64,000 bases of DNA. Source: Giesbergeria anulus. Lineage in GTDB: Bacteria > Pseudomonadota > Gammaproteobacteria > Burkholderiales > Burkholderiaceae_C. The position numbers were made by a program, and so were the translations under genes. Each line of letters opens with the position of its first letter. The stretch's first letter is position 1. Below the pieces are notes generated by a model. It saw nothing but the letters and a program-made list of their open reading frames with translations. It searched no databases and had not been told where the DNA came from. Location: contig NZ_FOGD01000014.1 in NCBI RefSeq assembly GCF_900111115.1, positions 1 through 64,000 on the forward strand, written 5' to 3'. Shown here piece by piece: positions 9,029 to 17,613 of the stretch.

Positions 9029-9901
9029 GTGACTACCACCCACCCCATCCACCGCGAACTCGACCACGCCTACCGCAACGGTCCGGTGCGTCATATTGTC
9101 ATCCCCCCCTGTCCAGAACTACTGCGCCAGTTGCAAGAGGCCACAGCCCATAGCGAATCAGACATTGGTGCCCTTGATCAAATCGCCAGTGCTGACGTGG
9201 CGATGGCCGCGGCTCTGATCCGCCAGGCCAATAGCCCACTTTATGGGCTGACCCAACCGGTGCATACAGTGGGTCAGGCATTGATCGTGCTCGGCTTGCG
9301 TCCGGCAGTGCAACTGCTGACCGGATTTTTAACCCGCCACGCCTTACAGGTGAAGTCACCGCTACTGGCACATTTTTGGGAAAACTCGACCCGTCGGGCT
9401 TTAGCTTGTGAACACATTGGCCACCAGCTCTACAACTTAGACCCCGGTCTGGCCTACAGTTTTGGCTTGTTTTGCCATGTGGGTATGCCGGTGCTGATGC
9501 GGGGCGTAAAAGACTACGGTGGCACCATCATTGAAGCGATGGCTCGCAAAGACCGCACCTTTGTCCAAACCGAAAATGTCAATCACCGCACCGACCATGC
9601 CGTGGTCGGTGCCATCGTGGCACGCACTTGGCGTCTGCCCAGCGAGGTCGCAGTGGCCATTCGCCTACACCACGACTTCACAGCCCTCAATGACCAGCGC
9701 TACAGTGACATCGAACGCCACTTGGTTGCCATGGGCTTGATTGCCGAATATCTGGTGGGCCAATACGAAGGGAGCATTGTTCAGCGCGAATGGGAGCAGT
9801 ATGGCCCAGCCTGTCTGGAGCATCTAGAAATTGGCAGTACCGAACTCGATTCGTGGGTGGATCAATTGCACCCCGTTTTTGAAACCGTGCAACTGAGTTG
9901 A
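9029..9901 (+). CDS. HDOD domain-containing protein
   Basis: 290 residues from a GTG start. The open frame runs back to an ATG at 8933, but that stretch (MLISRPLAHRRKH...) has no domain character. The body shows the HDOD pattern: PELLRQLQEAT, then IASADVAMAAALIRQANSPLYG and GQALIVLGLRPAVQLLTGF, followed by the degenerate HD-like region with FCHVGMPVL and AVAIRLHHDF. HDOD proteins are non-catalytic relatives of HD phosphohydrolases, used in signalling, chemotaxis and cyclic-di-GMP networks. No output domain is attached and no signalling gene is adjacent, so the role is open. Confidence 0.85.
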   Translation: MTTTHPIHRELDHAYRNGPVRHIVIPPCPELLRQLQEATAHSESDIGALDQIASADVAMAAALIRQANSPLYGLTQPVHTVGQALIVLGLRPAVQLLTGFLTRHALQVKSPLLAHFWENSTRRALACEHIGHQLYNLDPGLAYSFGLFCHVGMPVLMRGVKDYGGTIIEAMARKDRTFVQTENVNHRTDHAVVGAIVARTWRLPSEVAVAIRLHHDFTALNDQRYSDIERHLVAMGLIAEYLVGQYEGSIVQREWEQYGPACLEHLEIGSTELDSWVDQLHPVFETVQLS

Positions 9902-9914
9902 TGCGATCCAAAAG

Positions 9915-9945
9915 AAAATAGCGGGAGGTTCTCTCCCGCTATTTT
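9915..9945. terminator. Bidirectional intrinsic terminator between the HDOD gene and pckG
   Basis: A perfect 13-bp stem, AAAATAGCGGGAG (9915-9927) and its complement (9933-9945), with a 5-nt loop. A/T tails on both sides make it usable in both directions. It lies between two convergent genes. Confidence 0.88.
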
Positions 9946-9995
9946 GTCGCTGTCTTGATCGCACCGGCATCACTGCCGGTGACGGACTCTTTCCA

Positions 9996-11867
9996 TCAGA
10001 GAGCGGCCAAGCGCTGTTCCAACGCGTTCTTGGTGTCGATCAGTTCTTTGGGCATGTGGTGGGACAGCAGCTCAAAGTGCACGTCGTGTGACTTGAACTC
10101 TTCGGCCCAAGCAGCCTTGTCGATGCTGGTCACGGTGTTGAACTGCTCAGGGCTGAACTCCAAGCCTGTCCAAGTGATTTCAGCATACTGGGGCGCAACA
10201 CCAAACATGGTGTCTTGGCCTTGGGCTTGGCCTTCGATGCGGTCCAGCATCCACTTGAGCACGCGCATGTTTTCGCCGTAACCGGGCCAAACAAACTTGC
10301 CTGCCTCGTCCTTGCGGAACCAGTTGACGCAGAAAATCTTGGGCAGGGTGTGGCCCTGACTTTCGAGCTTGTGCTCCATGTTCAGCCAGTGCTGGAAGTA
10401 GTCGCTCATGTTGTAGCCGCAGAAGGGCAACATAGCAAACGGATCGCGGCGCACCACGCCTTGCGCGCCAAAGGCGGCAGCAGTGGTTTCTGAACCCATG
10501 GTGGCGGCCATGTACACGCCTTCCATCCAAGTGCGCGCTTCGGTCACCAGCGGCACGGTGGTGGAGCGGCGGCCACCAAAGATAAAGGCATCAATCGGCA
10601 CACCGGCAGGATCATCCCAAGCGCTATCGAGCGCGGGGTTGTTGGTGGCAGCCACGGTAAAGCGGGCATTGGGGTGGGCAGCCTTAGCGCCGGTTTCTTT
10701 GGCAATGGCGGGCGTCCAGTCTTTGCCTTGCCAGTCGATCAGGTGCTCAGGCAGCTTACCTGCGTCTTTTTCCATGCCTTCCCACCAGACATCACCATCA
10801 TCGGTCAGAGCGACGTTGGTGAAAATCACGTTCTTGTCCAAGCTGGCCATGCAGTTGGGGTTGGTCAGGGTGTTGGTGCCGGGAGCGACGCCAAAGTAAC
10901 CGGCTTCAGGGTTGATGGCGTACATCTTGCCGTCAGCGTTGGGTTTGATCCAAGCGATATCGTCGCCAATGGTGGTGACCTTCCAGCCGTCAAAACCTGC
11001 TGGGGGCACCAGCATAGAGAAATTGGTCTTGCCGCAGGCGCTAGGGAAGGCCGCAGCGATGTGGTACTTTTTACCTTGGGGGTTGGTCACGCCCAAAATC
11101 AGCATGTGCTCGGCCAACCAGCCTTGGTCGCGGCCCATGTTGGAGGCAATGCGCAATGCCAAGCACTTTTTGCCCAGCAGCGCGTTGCCGCCGTAGCCCG
11201 AACCATACGACCAGATTTCGCGGGTTTCGGGGTAGTGAACGATGTACTTGACGGTGGGGTTGCAAGGCCAGCTGGTGGTGTCCTTTTGGCCTTCGGCCAG
11301 CGGAGCGCCCACAGTGTGCATACAAGGCACAAACTCGCCATCCACGCCCAGCACGTCGTACACGGCCTTGCCCATGCGGGTCATCAGCTTTTGGTTCACG
11401 GCCACATAGGCGCTGTCGGTCAGTTCGACGCCAATGTGGGCGATGTGGCTGCCCAGCGGGCCCATGCTAAAGGGCACCACGTACATGGTGCGGCCCTTCA
11501 TGCAGCCGTCAAACAACGGTTGCAGCGTGGCGCGCATCGCTGTTGGTTCCATCCAGTTGTTGGTCGGGCCAGCGTCTTCTTTTTGGGCCGAGCAGATATA
11601 GGTGCGGTCTTCCACGCGGGCCACGTCGGAAGGATCAGAGCAGGCCAAGAAGCTATCAGCGCGCTTGGCGGGGTTGAGCTTTTTGAAGGTGCCGGCATCC
11701 ACCAATTGCTGGCACAGGCGGTCGTATTCTTCTTGCGAGCCATCGCACCAAACGATGTTGTTGGGCTTGCACAGGGCAACCATATCGGCCACCCAAGCCA
11801 ACAGGCGGGCATTTTTAACGTAAGCGGGGGCGTTGATATTCAAGCCCTGCATGGTGGGTGCGTTCAT
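9996..11867 (-). CDS. pckG: Phosphoenolpyruvate carboxykinase (GTP)
   Basis: 623 residues, a normal length for the GTP-dependent class. It converts oxaloacetate and GTP to phosphoenolpyruvate and CO2, the entry step of gluconeogenesis, in the cytoplasm. The kinase-1a/P-loop motif [13 protein letters not shown] is at about residue 274, and [22 protein letters not shown] carries the metal and nucleotide residues. The ATG at 11867 has an AAGGAA site; the open frame continues 46 codons upstream into the leader. It is a single-gene unit ending at a bidirectional terminator. Regulation by an upstream palindrome is possible. Confidence 0.97.
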   Translation of the reverse strand: MNAPTMQGLNINAPAYVKNARLLAWVADMVALCKPNNIVWCDGSQEEYDRLCQQLVDAGTFKKLNPAKRADSFLACSDPSDVARVEDRTYICSAQKEDAGPTNNWMEPTAMRATLQPLFDGCMKGRTMYVVPFSMGPLGSHIAHIGVELTDSAYVAVNQKLMTRMGKAVYDVLGVDGEFVPCMHTVGAPLAEGQKDTTSWPCNPTVKYIVHYPETREIWSYGSGYGGNALLGKKCLALRIASNMGRDQGWLAEHMLILGVTNPQGKKYHIAAAFPSACGKTNFSMLVPPAGFDGWKVTTIGDDIAWIKPNADGKMYAINPEAGYFGVAPGTNTLTNPNCMASLDKNVIFTNVALTDDGDVWWEGMEKDAGKLPEHLIDWQGKDWTPAIAKETGAKAAHPNARFTVAATNNPALDSAWDDPAGVPIDAFIFGGRRSTTVPLVTEARTWMEGVYMAATMGSETTAAAFGAQGVVRRDPFAMLPFCGYNMSDYFQHWLNMEHKLESQGHTLPKIFCVNWFRKDEAGKFVWPGYGENMRVLKWMLDRIEGQAQGQDTMFGVAPQYAEITWTGLEFSPEQFNTVTSIDKAAWAEEFKSHDVHFELLSHHMPKELIDTKNALEQRLAAL

Positions 11868-11892
11868 TGGTGAGATTCCTTCAATTGAAAAA

Positions 11893-11957
11893 CGGTTTTT
11901 CAAAGGGAACAAACCCGCACTGGCAGAGCGGACGCTGCGCTGCCTTTGAAAAAACGG
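11893..11957 (-). promoter_or_regulatory. Long inverted repeat in the pckG leader
   Basis: CGGTTTTTCAAAGG (11893-11906) and its near-complement CCTTTGAAAAAACGG (11943-11957) could pair around a ~36-nt GC-rich loop just upstream of the pckG ribosome-binding site. Either an mRNA structure controlling translation or stability, or a DNA site. Confidence 0.35.
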
Positions 11958-12081
11958 CTCGGAAGGCACCTGCCGCCACGCAAGGCCGTCCCAAGTTGAG
12001 ACCACCCCAGCGGCTGGGATGACGATTTTATGAAGCCGCCCGGATTTTGTCTGCGCCTTATCCGGGATATTTATGCAAACA

Positions 12082-12099
12082 AAGCATAACGTTATGCTT
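12082..12099. promoter_or_regulatory. 18-bp perfect palindrome upstream of pckG
   Basis: AAGCATAACGTTATGCTT is fully self-complementary. It lies in the pckG upstream region just past the queC stop codon, beside AT-rich promoter-like sequence on the minus strand. A dimeric repressor or activator site is the simplest reading; the regulator is unknown. Confidence 0.5.
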
Positions 12100-12121
12100 G
12101 TATGATGCCAGGTGGTACCTT

Positions 12122-12829
12122 TTAGCTGTTGAGCGCGGCCTGCCAGCTTTCAAAACCGCGTTGGCGCAGCGCACAGGCTGGGCAGTGGCCGCAGCCATAG
12201 CCCCAAGGGTGGCGCAGCTCGCGCGTGCCGTGGTAGCAGGTGTGCGATTGCTCGATCAAGATGTCGATCAGTGCGGTGCCACCCAGCGTTTGCGCGAGCG
12301 CCCAAGTTTGCTCCTTGTCCAGCCACATCAGTGGCGTCTCAAAGGTAAAGCGCTGGCCCATACCCAGCGACACTGCCACTTGCAACGCCTTGATGGTGTC
12401 ATCGCGGCAATCGGGGTAGCCAGAAAAGTCTGTTTCACACATGCCGCCCACCAAAATGTGCAGGCCGCGCCGATAACCCACCGCCGCCGCCAACTGGAAA
12501 AACAGCAAATTGCGCCCCGGCACAAAGGTATTGGGCAGCCCGGCGGCGGTCATGGCGATCTCGGTGTCACGGGTCAGGGCGGTGTCGCTGATCTGGCCCA
12601 GCACGGCCAAATCGACCATGTGATCTTCGCCCAAGCGCGCGCCCCAGTGTGGAAACTGCGCCCGCAGGGCTTGCAACACGTCTTGGCGCGCTTGCAGCTC
12701 TACTTGGTGGCGCTGGCCGTAGTCAAAACCGATGGTCTCGACATGGGCAAATTGCTCTAGCGCCCACGCTAGGCAGGTGGTGGAGTCTTGACCACCAGAG
12801 AACAAAACCAGTGCTTTTCCGTCGCGCAT
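12122..12829 (-). CDS. queC: 7-cyano-7-deazaguanine synthase QueC
   Basis: 235 residues from the ATG at 12829, which has an AAGGA site six bases upstream; in-frame ATGs at 12835 and 12883 are less favoured. QueC uses ATP and ammonia to turn 7-carboxy-7-deazaguanine into preQ0 for queuosine tRNA modification. The PP-loop [13 protein letters not shown] lies near the N-terminus. The C-terminal zinc-site cysteines are seen in CYHG...[15 protein letters not shown]. No other queuosine gene is nearby. A terminator-like hairpin stands about 45 bp upstream of its start on the same strand. Confidence 0.95.
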   Translation of the reverse strand: MRDGKALVLFSGGQDSTTCLAWALEQFAHVETIGFDYGQRHQVELQARQDVLQALRAQFPHWGARLGEDHMVDLAVLGQISDTALTRDTEIAMTAAGLPNTFVPGRNLLFFQLAAAVGYRRGLHILVGGMCETDFSGYPDCRDDTIKALQVAVSLGMGQRFTFETPLMWLDKEQTWALAQTLGGTALIDILIEQSHTCYHGTRELRHPWGYGCGHCPACALRQRGFESWQAALNS

Positions 12830-12865
12830 CGACATTCCTTGCATAGGGCGGCGGGCCGCACACCC

Positions 12866-12892
12866 CAAAGAAAAACCCCGCACAGCGGGGTT
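12866..12892 (-). terminator. Intrinsic terminator-like hairpin ahead of queC
   Basis: On the minus strand AACCCCGC-N3-GCGGGGTT is followed by TTTCTTT, a classic terminator shape. It could end the tRNA-Gly/tRNA-Thr transcript coming from upstream, or act as an attenuator in the queC leader. I could not match the region to a preQ1 riboswitch aptamer. Confidence 0.65.
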
Positions 12893-13006
12893 AGGTTGAT
12901 TAAAAAATAGGCAATTTTAACGTGCGCAACGCCCTTGCCAGTCACAAACCGCTGCCCGCACCATCAACCCCCAGCTCTTACACCAGCCACCACTAGGAGA
13001 AACACG

Positions 13007-13265
13007 ATGGGGCTTTTTGACCTCGCGCTGCGCATTGTGGCCCTGTGTGTCTTGCTAGCATGCGCTGACACTCTGGCTCACCGCGTTCATGGCGCTGTTT
13101 GCTATAGCCTGGAGCAGGTGGTTGATGCGCAGGCCGTGGGCCAAAATTGCGCAAGACCTTAACCCGGCGTCGGGCAACTATCTGGTGTTTGGCTTGTTGT
13201 GTCTGAACATCACACCGATGCTGATACGCTGGCTATCACCAGCCGTAAAGCAAGAGAGAGGTGAT
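13007..13265 (+). pseudogene. Frameshifted small membrane-protein gene
   Basis: A good start (CTAGGAG ribosome-binding site, ATG at 13007) opens a hydrophobic N-terminus, MGLFDLALRIVALCVLLAC, after which the frame loses protein character and stops at 13162. From about 13060 the +1 frame continues with membrane-like sequence (LTLWLTAFMALFAIAWSRWLM, then LVFGLLCLNITPMLIRWL) but has no start of its own and runs into the neighbouring tRNA. The simplest reading is a short membrane-protein gene broken by a one-base indel near 13055-13060, with its natural end lost. I do not recognise the family. Confidence 0.4.
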
Positions 13266-13340
<75 letters not shown>

Positions 13341-13364
13341 AACTTGTGCGCAAAAGAAGAAAAC

Positions 13365-13440
13365 TGGAGCGGGATAAGAGATTCGAACTCTCGACCTATA
13401 CCTTGGCAAGGTATCGCTCTACCAACTGAGCTAATCCCGC
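13365..13440 (-). tRNA. tRNA-Gly (GCC)
   Basis: On the minus strand a full cloverleaf with encoded CCA: acceptor GCGGGAT/ATCCCGC, D-arm GCTCAGTTGGTAGAGC, anticodon arm ATACC-TTGCCAA-GGTAT with anticodon GCC, and T-arm AGTTCGAATCT. It is the first of the Gly-Thr pair. Confidence 0.97.
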
Positions 13441-13539
13441 ATATGATGGTTATTTGAGAACCATGCGCTTACCGAAGTAAGACCACGATTATAGTCTGAA
13501 AAATAAAGCGGCAAGCTACCTCTGCAAAAAATTTCTGCC

Positions 13540-14823
13540 TTAGGTGCGAACCGAAGCCGCAGAGCGCTGGGTACGCGCCCAAATGCCCGCACCGACCAAG
13601 GTGGCCGAGGCCACACTGAGCAGCAGGGCCAAGGCAGAGCCATAGAAGATACCCCCGGTCAAACCACGGTCAAGCAAAACGCCAAATACGGGTGCCGCCA
13701 CCGAAAAGCCCAAATCCAGCCCCGAATACACGGTGCCATAAACCCGGCCTGTAGCCCCCGGTGGTGCAGCGCGCTTGATGAGCATATCGCGCGAGGGGCC
13801 TGCAATGCCTGTGCCCAGCCCCGCCAGTGCGGCCAAAGCCAAGGCCGCAGTGCCAGGCAGCCAACCCGTGCCCGCCAACACCAACAACACTGCCGAGGCG
13901 ACGAGGCAGACCGAAATTGTTTTTTCTAGCCGTGCTACACGCCCCACCAGAAAGCCACCGGCCACCATGCCAGCAGCGCCGCAAAGCATGTAGCCCGTGA
14001 CCACCAATGCCGTCAGGCTCAAAGGCAGCCCGTACATTTTTTGCAACGCCGGGCTGGCAAAACTCTGGATGGCACTGAGAGAGCAAGTGCTCCAAAAAAA
14101 GAACGAAAAACACAGCCACACCGAAGGCAGGCGCAAAAAGGCCATCGGGTGCTCGGTAGCGACAGCGGCAGCACCGGCGTGGCTAACGCCTTGGTGCGCC
14201 CAAGCGCCTTGGCGGTCATCCAAAGCATCGCGCTGCCAGACCATGACGGCCAGAACCAGCAGCGCCAGCAGCGCGCCACATAGGCAGGCCAGCCGCCACG
14301 AGCCTGTGGCCGTAGCCAATCCCGCCATAAACAGCGGCGCTAACGCCCAACCCAGATTGCCCGAAATACCATGCACCGCAAAGCCATGCCCCAGCCGTGC
14401 TGCCGACACCCGCTTGTTCAAAATAGTGAAATCGACCGGATGGAAGGGCGCATTGCCCAATCCGGCCAACGCGGCCGCCAACACCAGCCCGGCATAACCT
14501 TGCGCAGTGGCAGCGGCCACACCTGCCAACATAAAGCTGCCCAGCGCAAAGAACAGCACGGGGCGCGCTCCGACGCGATCGACCAAAAACCCAGACAGCG
14601 CTTGCCCCACCCCAGAAATAACAAAAAACACCGTGACCAACCAGCCCAGCTCGGCATAGCTGAAGCCAAACTCGGCAATCAGCCACGGAAACAGCGGCGG
14701 CAGCAGCATATGAAAAAAATGCGAACTGCTGTGGGCCAACCCAATCAAGCTGATAGTGCGTACATCTTGACGTCTGGCAGCAGTTTCTGGATCGGGATCG
14801 GTGGCGGGGGGTATGGCACTCAT
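13540..14823 (-). CDS. MFS transporter, fosmidomycin-resistance (Fsr)-like
   Basis: 427 residues with about 12 hydrophobic helices. After a short charged N-terminus comes LIGLAHSSSHFFHMLLPPLFPWLIAEF. The segment NAPFHPVDFTILNKR and the following GHGFAVHGISGNLG match the pattern of Fsr-type exporters. These proteins extrude small molecules across the inner membrane using the proton gradient. It is a single gene upstream of, and on the same strand as, the two tRNAs. The real substrate is unknown; the Fsr resemblance is a family resemblance only. Confidence 0.84.
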   Translation of the reverse strand: MSAIPPATDPDPETAARRQDVRTISLIGLAHSSSHFFHMLLPPLFPWLIAEFGFSYAELGWLVTVFFVISGVGQALSGFLVDRVGARPVLFFALGSFMLAGVAAATAQGYAGLVLAAALAGLGNAPFHPVDFTILNKRVSAARLGHGFAVHGISGNLGWALAPLFMAGLATATGSWRLACLCGALLALLVLAVMVWQRDALDDRQGAWAHQGVSHAGAAAVATEHPMAFLRLPSVWLCFSFFFWSTCSLSAIQSFASPALQKMYGLPLSLTALVVTGYMLCGAAGMVAGGFLVGRVARLEKTISVCLVASAVLLVLAGTGWLPGTAALALAALAGLGTGIAGPSRDMLIKRAAPPGATGRVYGTVYSGLDLGFSVAAPVFGVLLDRGLTGGIFYGSALALLLSVASATLVGAGIWARTQRSAASVRT

Positions 14824-14966
14824 CTGAACATCTTAGAAGCAGTGCGATTTTCTTGCAGCGCAGGGGCTTAGTGTGCCCGGTTGACTTGCATCAACACGGC
14901 CATCAAGGCCCATCACCAGAATTCTGGCCCATACAATGGTTTTTTAATTCCAACCGGAGGGTACCT

Positions 14967-15116
14967 ATGAAGCTGCTAAACGACCTTTTCACTACCGACT
15001 ATGGCCTGATGAGCATCGCCGGCATTGCCCTGATGGTGGTAGCCAGTGTGGCTTTTGTCTATGTGCTCAAGGGCAAAATTGACGCAGGCCCCACGGATGC
15101 GGGTCAGAAAAAATAA
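14967..15116 (+). CDS. DUF3149 small membrane protein
   Basis: 49 residues: MKLLNDLFTTDYGLMS, then one hydrophobic helix (IAGIALMVVASVAFVYVL) and a charged tail ending AGQKK. This matches the small DUF3149 family common in Comamonadaceae. The ATG at 14967 is preceded by a strong GGAGG site; the open frame reaches back to 14853 but has no second ribosome-binding site. Function unknown. It sits alone between a divergent MFS gene and the convergent rsmE. Confidence 0.8.
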   Translation: MKLLNDLFTTDYGLMSIAGIALMVVASVAFVYVLKGKIDAGPTDAGQKK

Positions 15117-15145
15117 GCCTGCAAAGACTGACTGACGGGATATTT

Positions 15146-15886
15146 TTAGCCCAAGGTCAGGGCGGCCAGCACGGCCAGCGGTGCCGTCTCGGCGCGCAGC
15201 ACCCGTGGCCCTAGGGTAGTGGGCACGAAGCCGTGGGCCAAGGCTAGCGTTTCTTCGGCAGCACTCAGCCCGCCTTCAGGGCCAGACAGAAACCATGCCG
15301 TGCCATCACCCGCAGTTGCCTGCAATAGGGGCTGGGTGCCAGTGCGCAATGACAACACACAACGTTGCCCCATGAGCGCGGCGTTGGGTGCTTGTTGCAG
15401 CCAGTCGGCCAGCGTTTGGGCAGCATGGATGCGCGGCACCCGGTTGCGCCCACATTGCTCGCAGGCTGCTACGGCCACGGCCTGCCAGTGGGCTAGTTTT
15501 TTCTCGGCCCGCTCGCCCTTGAGTTTGAGCACGCTGCGCTCGGCCAGCAACGGCGTGATGCTCGCCACCCCCAGTTCGGTGGCTTTTTCTACCAGCCAGT
15601 CCATGCGTTCGTTGGCGGTAATGCCTGCCAGCAGGTGGATGGCCCGTGCCGCTTCGCGCTCCACGGGGTGGTGTGTGCCAATCTGCACCTGTACATCGCT
15701 GCGGCCCATGCGCAGCACGGTGGCGTCAAACTCGCCACCGGGGCCGGGGCCTTCTAGCCCACCATGAAACAGCGTGATGGTATCGCCCGGTTGCAGGCGC
15801 AGCACCTGCACATGGCGCGCGGCCCCGGCGGGCAGGTCAATCTCGGCACCGGGCAGTAAATCAACCGGGCAATAAAAACGTGGCAT
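15146..15886 (-). CDS. rsmE: 16S rRNA (uracil-1498-N3)-methyltransferase RsmE
   Basis: 246 residues, normal for RsmE. It methylates U1498 in the decoding region of 16S rRNA using S-adenosylmethionine. An N-terminal PUA-like domain (MPRFYCPVDLLPG...) is followed by a SPOUT fold: the knot motif LSGPEGGLSAAEE and the tail LGPRVLRAETAPLAVLAAL carry the cofactor site. An AGGAG site precedes the ATG. It follows the amgK-like gene by 20 bp on the same strand and probably shares its transcript. Confidence 0.95.
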   Translation of the reverse strand: MPRFYCPVDLLPGAEIDLPAGAARHVQVLRLQPGDTITLFHGGLEGPGPGGEFDATVLRMGRSDVQVQIGTHHPVEREAARAIHLLAGITANERMDWLVEKATELGVASITPLLAERSVLKLKGERAEKKLAHWQAVAVAACEQCGRNRVPRIHAAQTLADWLQQAPNAALMGQRCVLSLRTGTQPLLQATAGDGTAWFLSGPEGGLSAAEETLALAHGFVPTTLGPRVLRAETAPLAVLAALTLG

Positions 15887-15906
15887 GGGTGCTCCTGTGG
15901 CTTGGC

Positions 15907-17031
15907 TTAGACGCGGCCAAAGGCGTAGCCTACCGGCGCTTGCAAGCCTTCAATCTGGTCGATCAGGCGACTGAATGGCAGCAGTTCGCGGTAGCGTTGG
16001 CTGGCGGAACGGATGTAGTGGATAAAGCGCGGCGCATCGGCCAAATATTTGGGCTTACCGTCGCGCAAGGTCAGGCGGGCAAAAATACCTGCCACCTTGA
16101 GGTGACGCTGCAAGCCCATCCACTCCACGCTGCGATAAAACTCGCCAAAGTCAGCACCCCAACCGCTGGCACTGTTGGCACCTAGCAGCCCGGCCTTGCG
16201 CGCTTTTTCCCAGTAGCGCACAGTGATGTCAATGACGAAACCTTCGTCCCAACTGATAAAAGCATCGCGCAGCAGGCTGGCAATGTCGTAGGTGATGGGG
16301 CCATACAGTGCATCCTGAAAATCGAGTACCCCCAGTGGCTCGCCTGCCTTGGCGGGGGCCATCAGGTTGCGCGTCATGAAGTCGCGGTGGACAAACACAC
16401 TGGGCACCGACAGGTTCTCGGCCACGATGCAATCAAAGGCTTGAGTCAAGATGGCTTGCTGCTTATCGTCCAGCGTCAGTGCCCGGTGCTGGGCGATGTA
16501 CCAGTCGGGAAACAGCGCCAGCTCGCGGCGCAGCACGGCCTCGTCGTAGGCGGGCAGCACACCGGGGCGTGAGCTCAGTTGCCATTGCAGCAGCGTATCG
16601 GTGGCCTGTTGGTACCAAGCATAGGCGTCTTGGGGGCGCTCGGGGTCGAGCTTTTCGATCACTGTGTGCTGACCCAAATCACTCAGCAACATAAAGCCGT
16701 GAGGCTGATCCCACGCCAAGATGTCAGGCACGCTTAAACCCGCTTGCTGCATCAGCGCCTGTACCTGCACAAAGGGCTGGCAGTTTTCTTTATCGGGGGG
16801 GGCATCCATGACGATGCAACTGTGGCCGGTGGCGGTATCGAGTCGCAGATAGCGCCTAAAACTGGCATCGGCAGAGGCTGGGCGCAGCGTGTCGGGCAGC
16901 AACTGGTGTGGGCCAGCCAGCGCTGCCAGCCAAGCAGCAAAGGCGGCGTGTCGGGCGGGGGCGGCCCAAGTGACGCTGGAGGAGAGGGAGGAAGAAGGCG
17001 CGGCGGCGGGGGGGGAGGATGGGTGGCTCAT
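15907..17031 (-). CDS. amgK: Aminoglycoside phosphotransferase-fold kinase, AmgK-like (anomeric MurNAc/GlcNAc kinase)
   Basis: 374 residues from the ATG at 17031 (MSHPSSPPAAAP...); the frame is open a further 16 codons upstream. The APH kinase fold is clear: a nucleotide-binding N-lobe (RYLRLDTATGHSCIVMDAP), the catalytic loop VHRDFMTRNLM and the metal site VLDFQDALYGP. In proteobacteria a kinase of this type next to lptD is usually AmgK, which phosphorylates N-acetylmuramate at C1 for cell-wall recycling; its partner nucleotidyltransferase MurU is not adjacent here. It is divergent from lptD, downstream of a small conserved gene and upstream of rsmE. Family sure, exact substrate less so. Confidence 0.8.
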   Translation of the reverse strand: MSHPSSPPAAAPSSSLSSSVTWAAPARHAAFAAWLAALAGPHQLLPDTLRPASADASFRRYLRLDTATGHSCIVMDAPPDKENCQPFVQVQALMQQAGLSVPDILAWDQPHGFMLLSDLGQHTVIEKLDPERPQDAYAWYQQATDTLLQWQLSSRPGVLPAYDEAVLRRELALFPDWYIAQHRALTLDDKQQAILTQAFDCIVAENLSVPSVFVHRDFMTRNLMAPAKAGEPLGVLDFQDALYGPITYDIASLLRDAFISWDEGFVIDITVRYWEKARKAGLLGANSASGWGADFGEFYRSVEWMGLQRHLKVAGIFARLTLRDGKPKYLADAPRFIHYIRSASQRYRELLPFSRLIDQIEGLQAPVGYAFGRV

Positions 17032-17082
17032 GGCGGGCTGGATTCTACAAACCCAGCCCAAACTACGGCATTGGCACAACGA

Positions 17083-17361
17083 TCAGTAACGCTCGTCTTT
17101 GACCAACACGCCCGTCTTGCGCAGCATCACAGCATCCCAACTTTGGCTTTCGCGGTTGTCGCCCACCAGCTTGAGCAGCTTGTCATCAATCTTGCGCAGC
17201 TCGGCCTTTTGGGTGGGGTTGAGCTCGCTCAGGCGATCATGGATTTGGTCGCGCAGCTTATACAGTTGCTCGGTGTCTCCGGCGTCGTCGCTCCAAAAAT
17301 CGACGTAGCCGTCGTAGCTCTTGAGGCAGCTTTCAATGGTTTTGCGTTCGGTAGTCGGCAT
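17083..17361 (-). CDS. Small conserved protein of unknown function
   Basis: 92 residues from the ATG at 17361 (AAGGAA site upstream); 65 further codons are open but extend under the divergent lptD region. Soluble, charged and helical: ERKTIESCLKSYDGYVDFWSDD, then LYKLRDQIHDRLSELNP and a Lys/Leu/Asp-rich helix. No signal peptide or known motif. It lies 51 bp before the AmgK-like gene on the same strand, so it may be translated from the same mRNA. I do not recognise the family. Confidence 0.6.
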   Translation of the reverse strand: MPTTERKTIESCLKSYDGYVDFWSDDAGDTEQLYKLRDQIHDRLSELNPTQKAELRKIDDKLLKLVGDNRESQSWDAVMLRKTGVLVKDERY

Positions 17362-17613
17362 ATTGCTGATTCCTTGAGTGATAGGGTGCCAAAATAAGCG
17401 TAAGTGCAACGGCAGTGGTTTTGCCGTTTCGGCGCAGACTCTACAACAGCCACGACTGCTTTTGCCAGTACTGGGGTGCGCATGTGGATAATCTGTGCCT
17501 ACAAACCCGGCCCGCCCGGCGCGGGTCGTGGGTGGCACCTTTGGCCGCATACCCACTGCTGCTTTCCTGGACTGACTCCCTTGCCCGACCTGCTCCGCAC
17601 TCCCTCACTGCCT

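Noticed and set aside
12830-12960. preQ1 riboswitch before queC
   Set aside because: The hairpin is there, but I could not find the conserved aptamer sequence; kept only as an open question.
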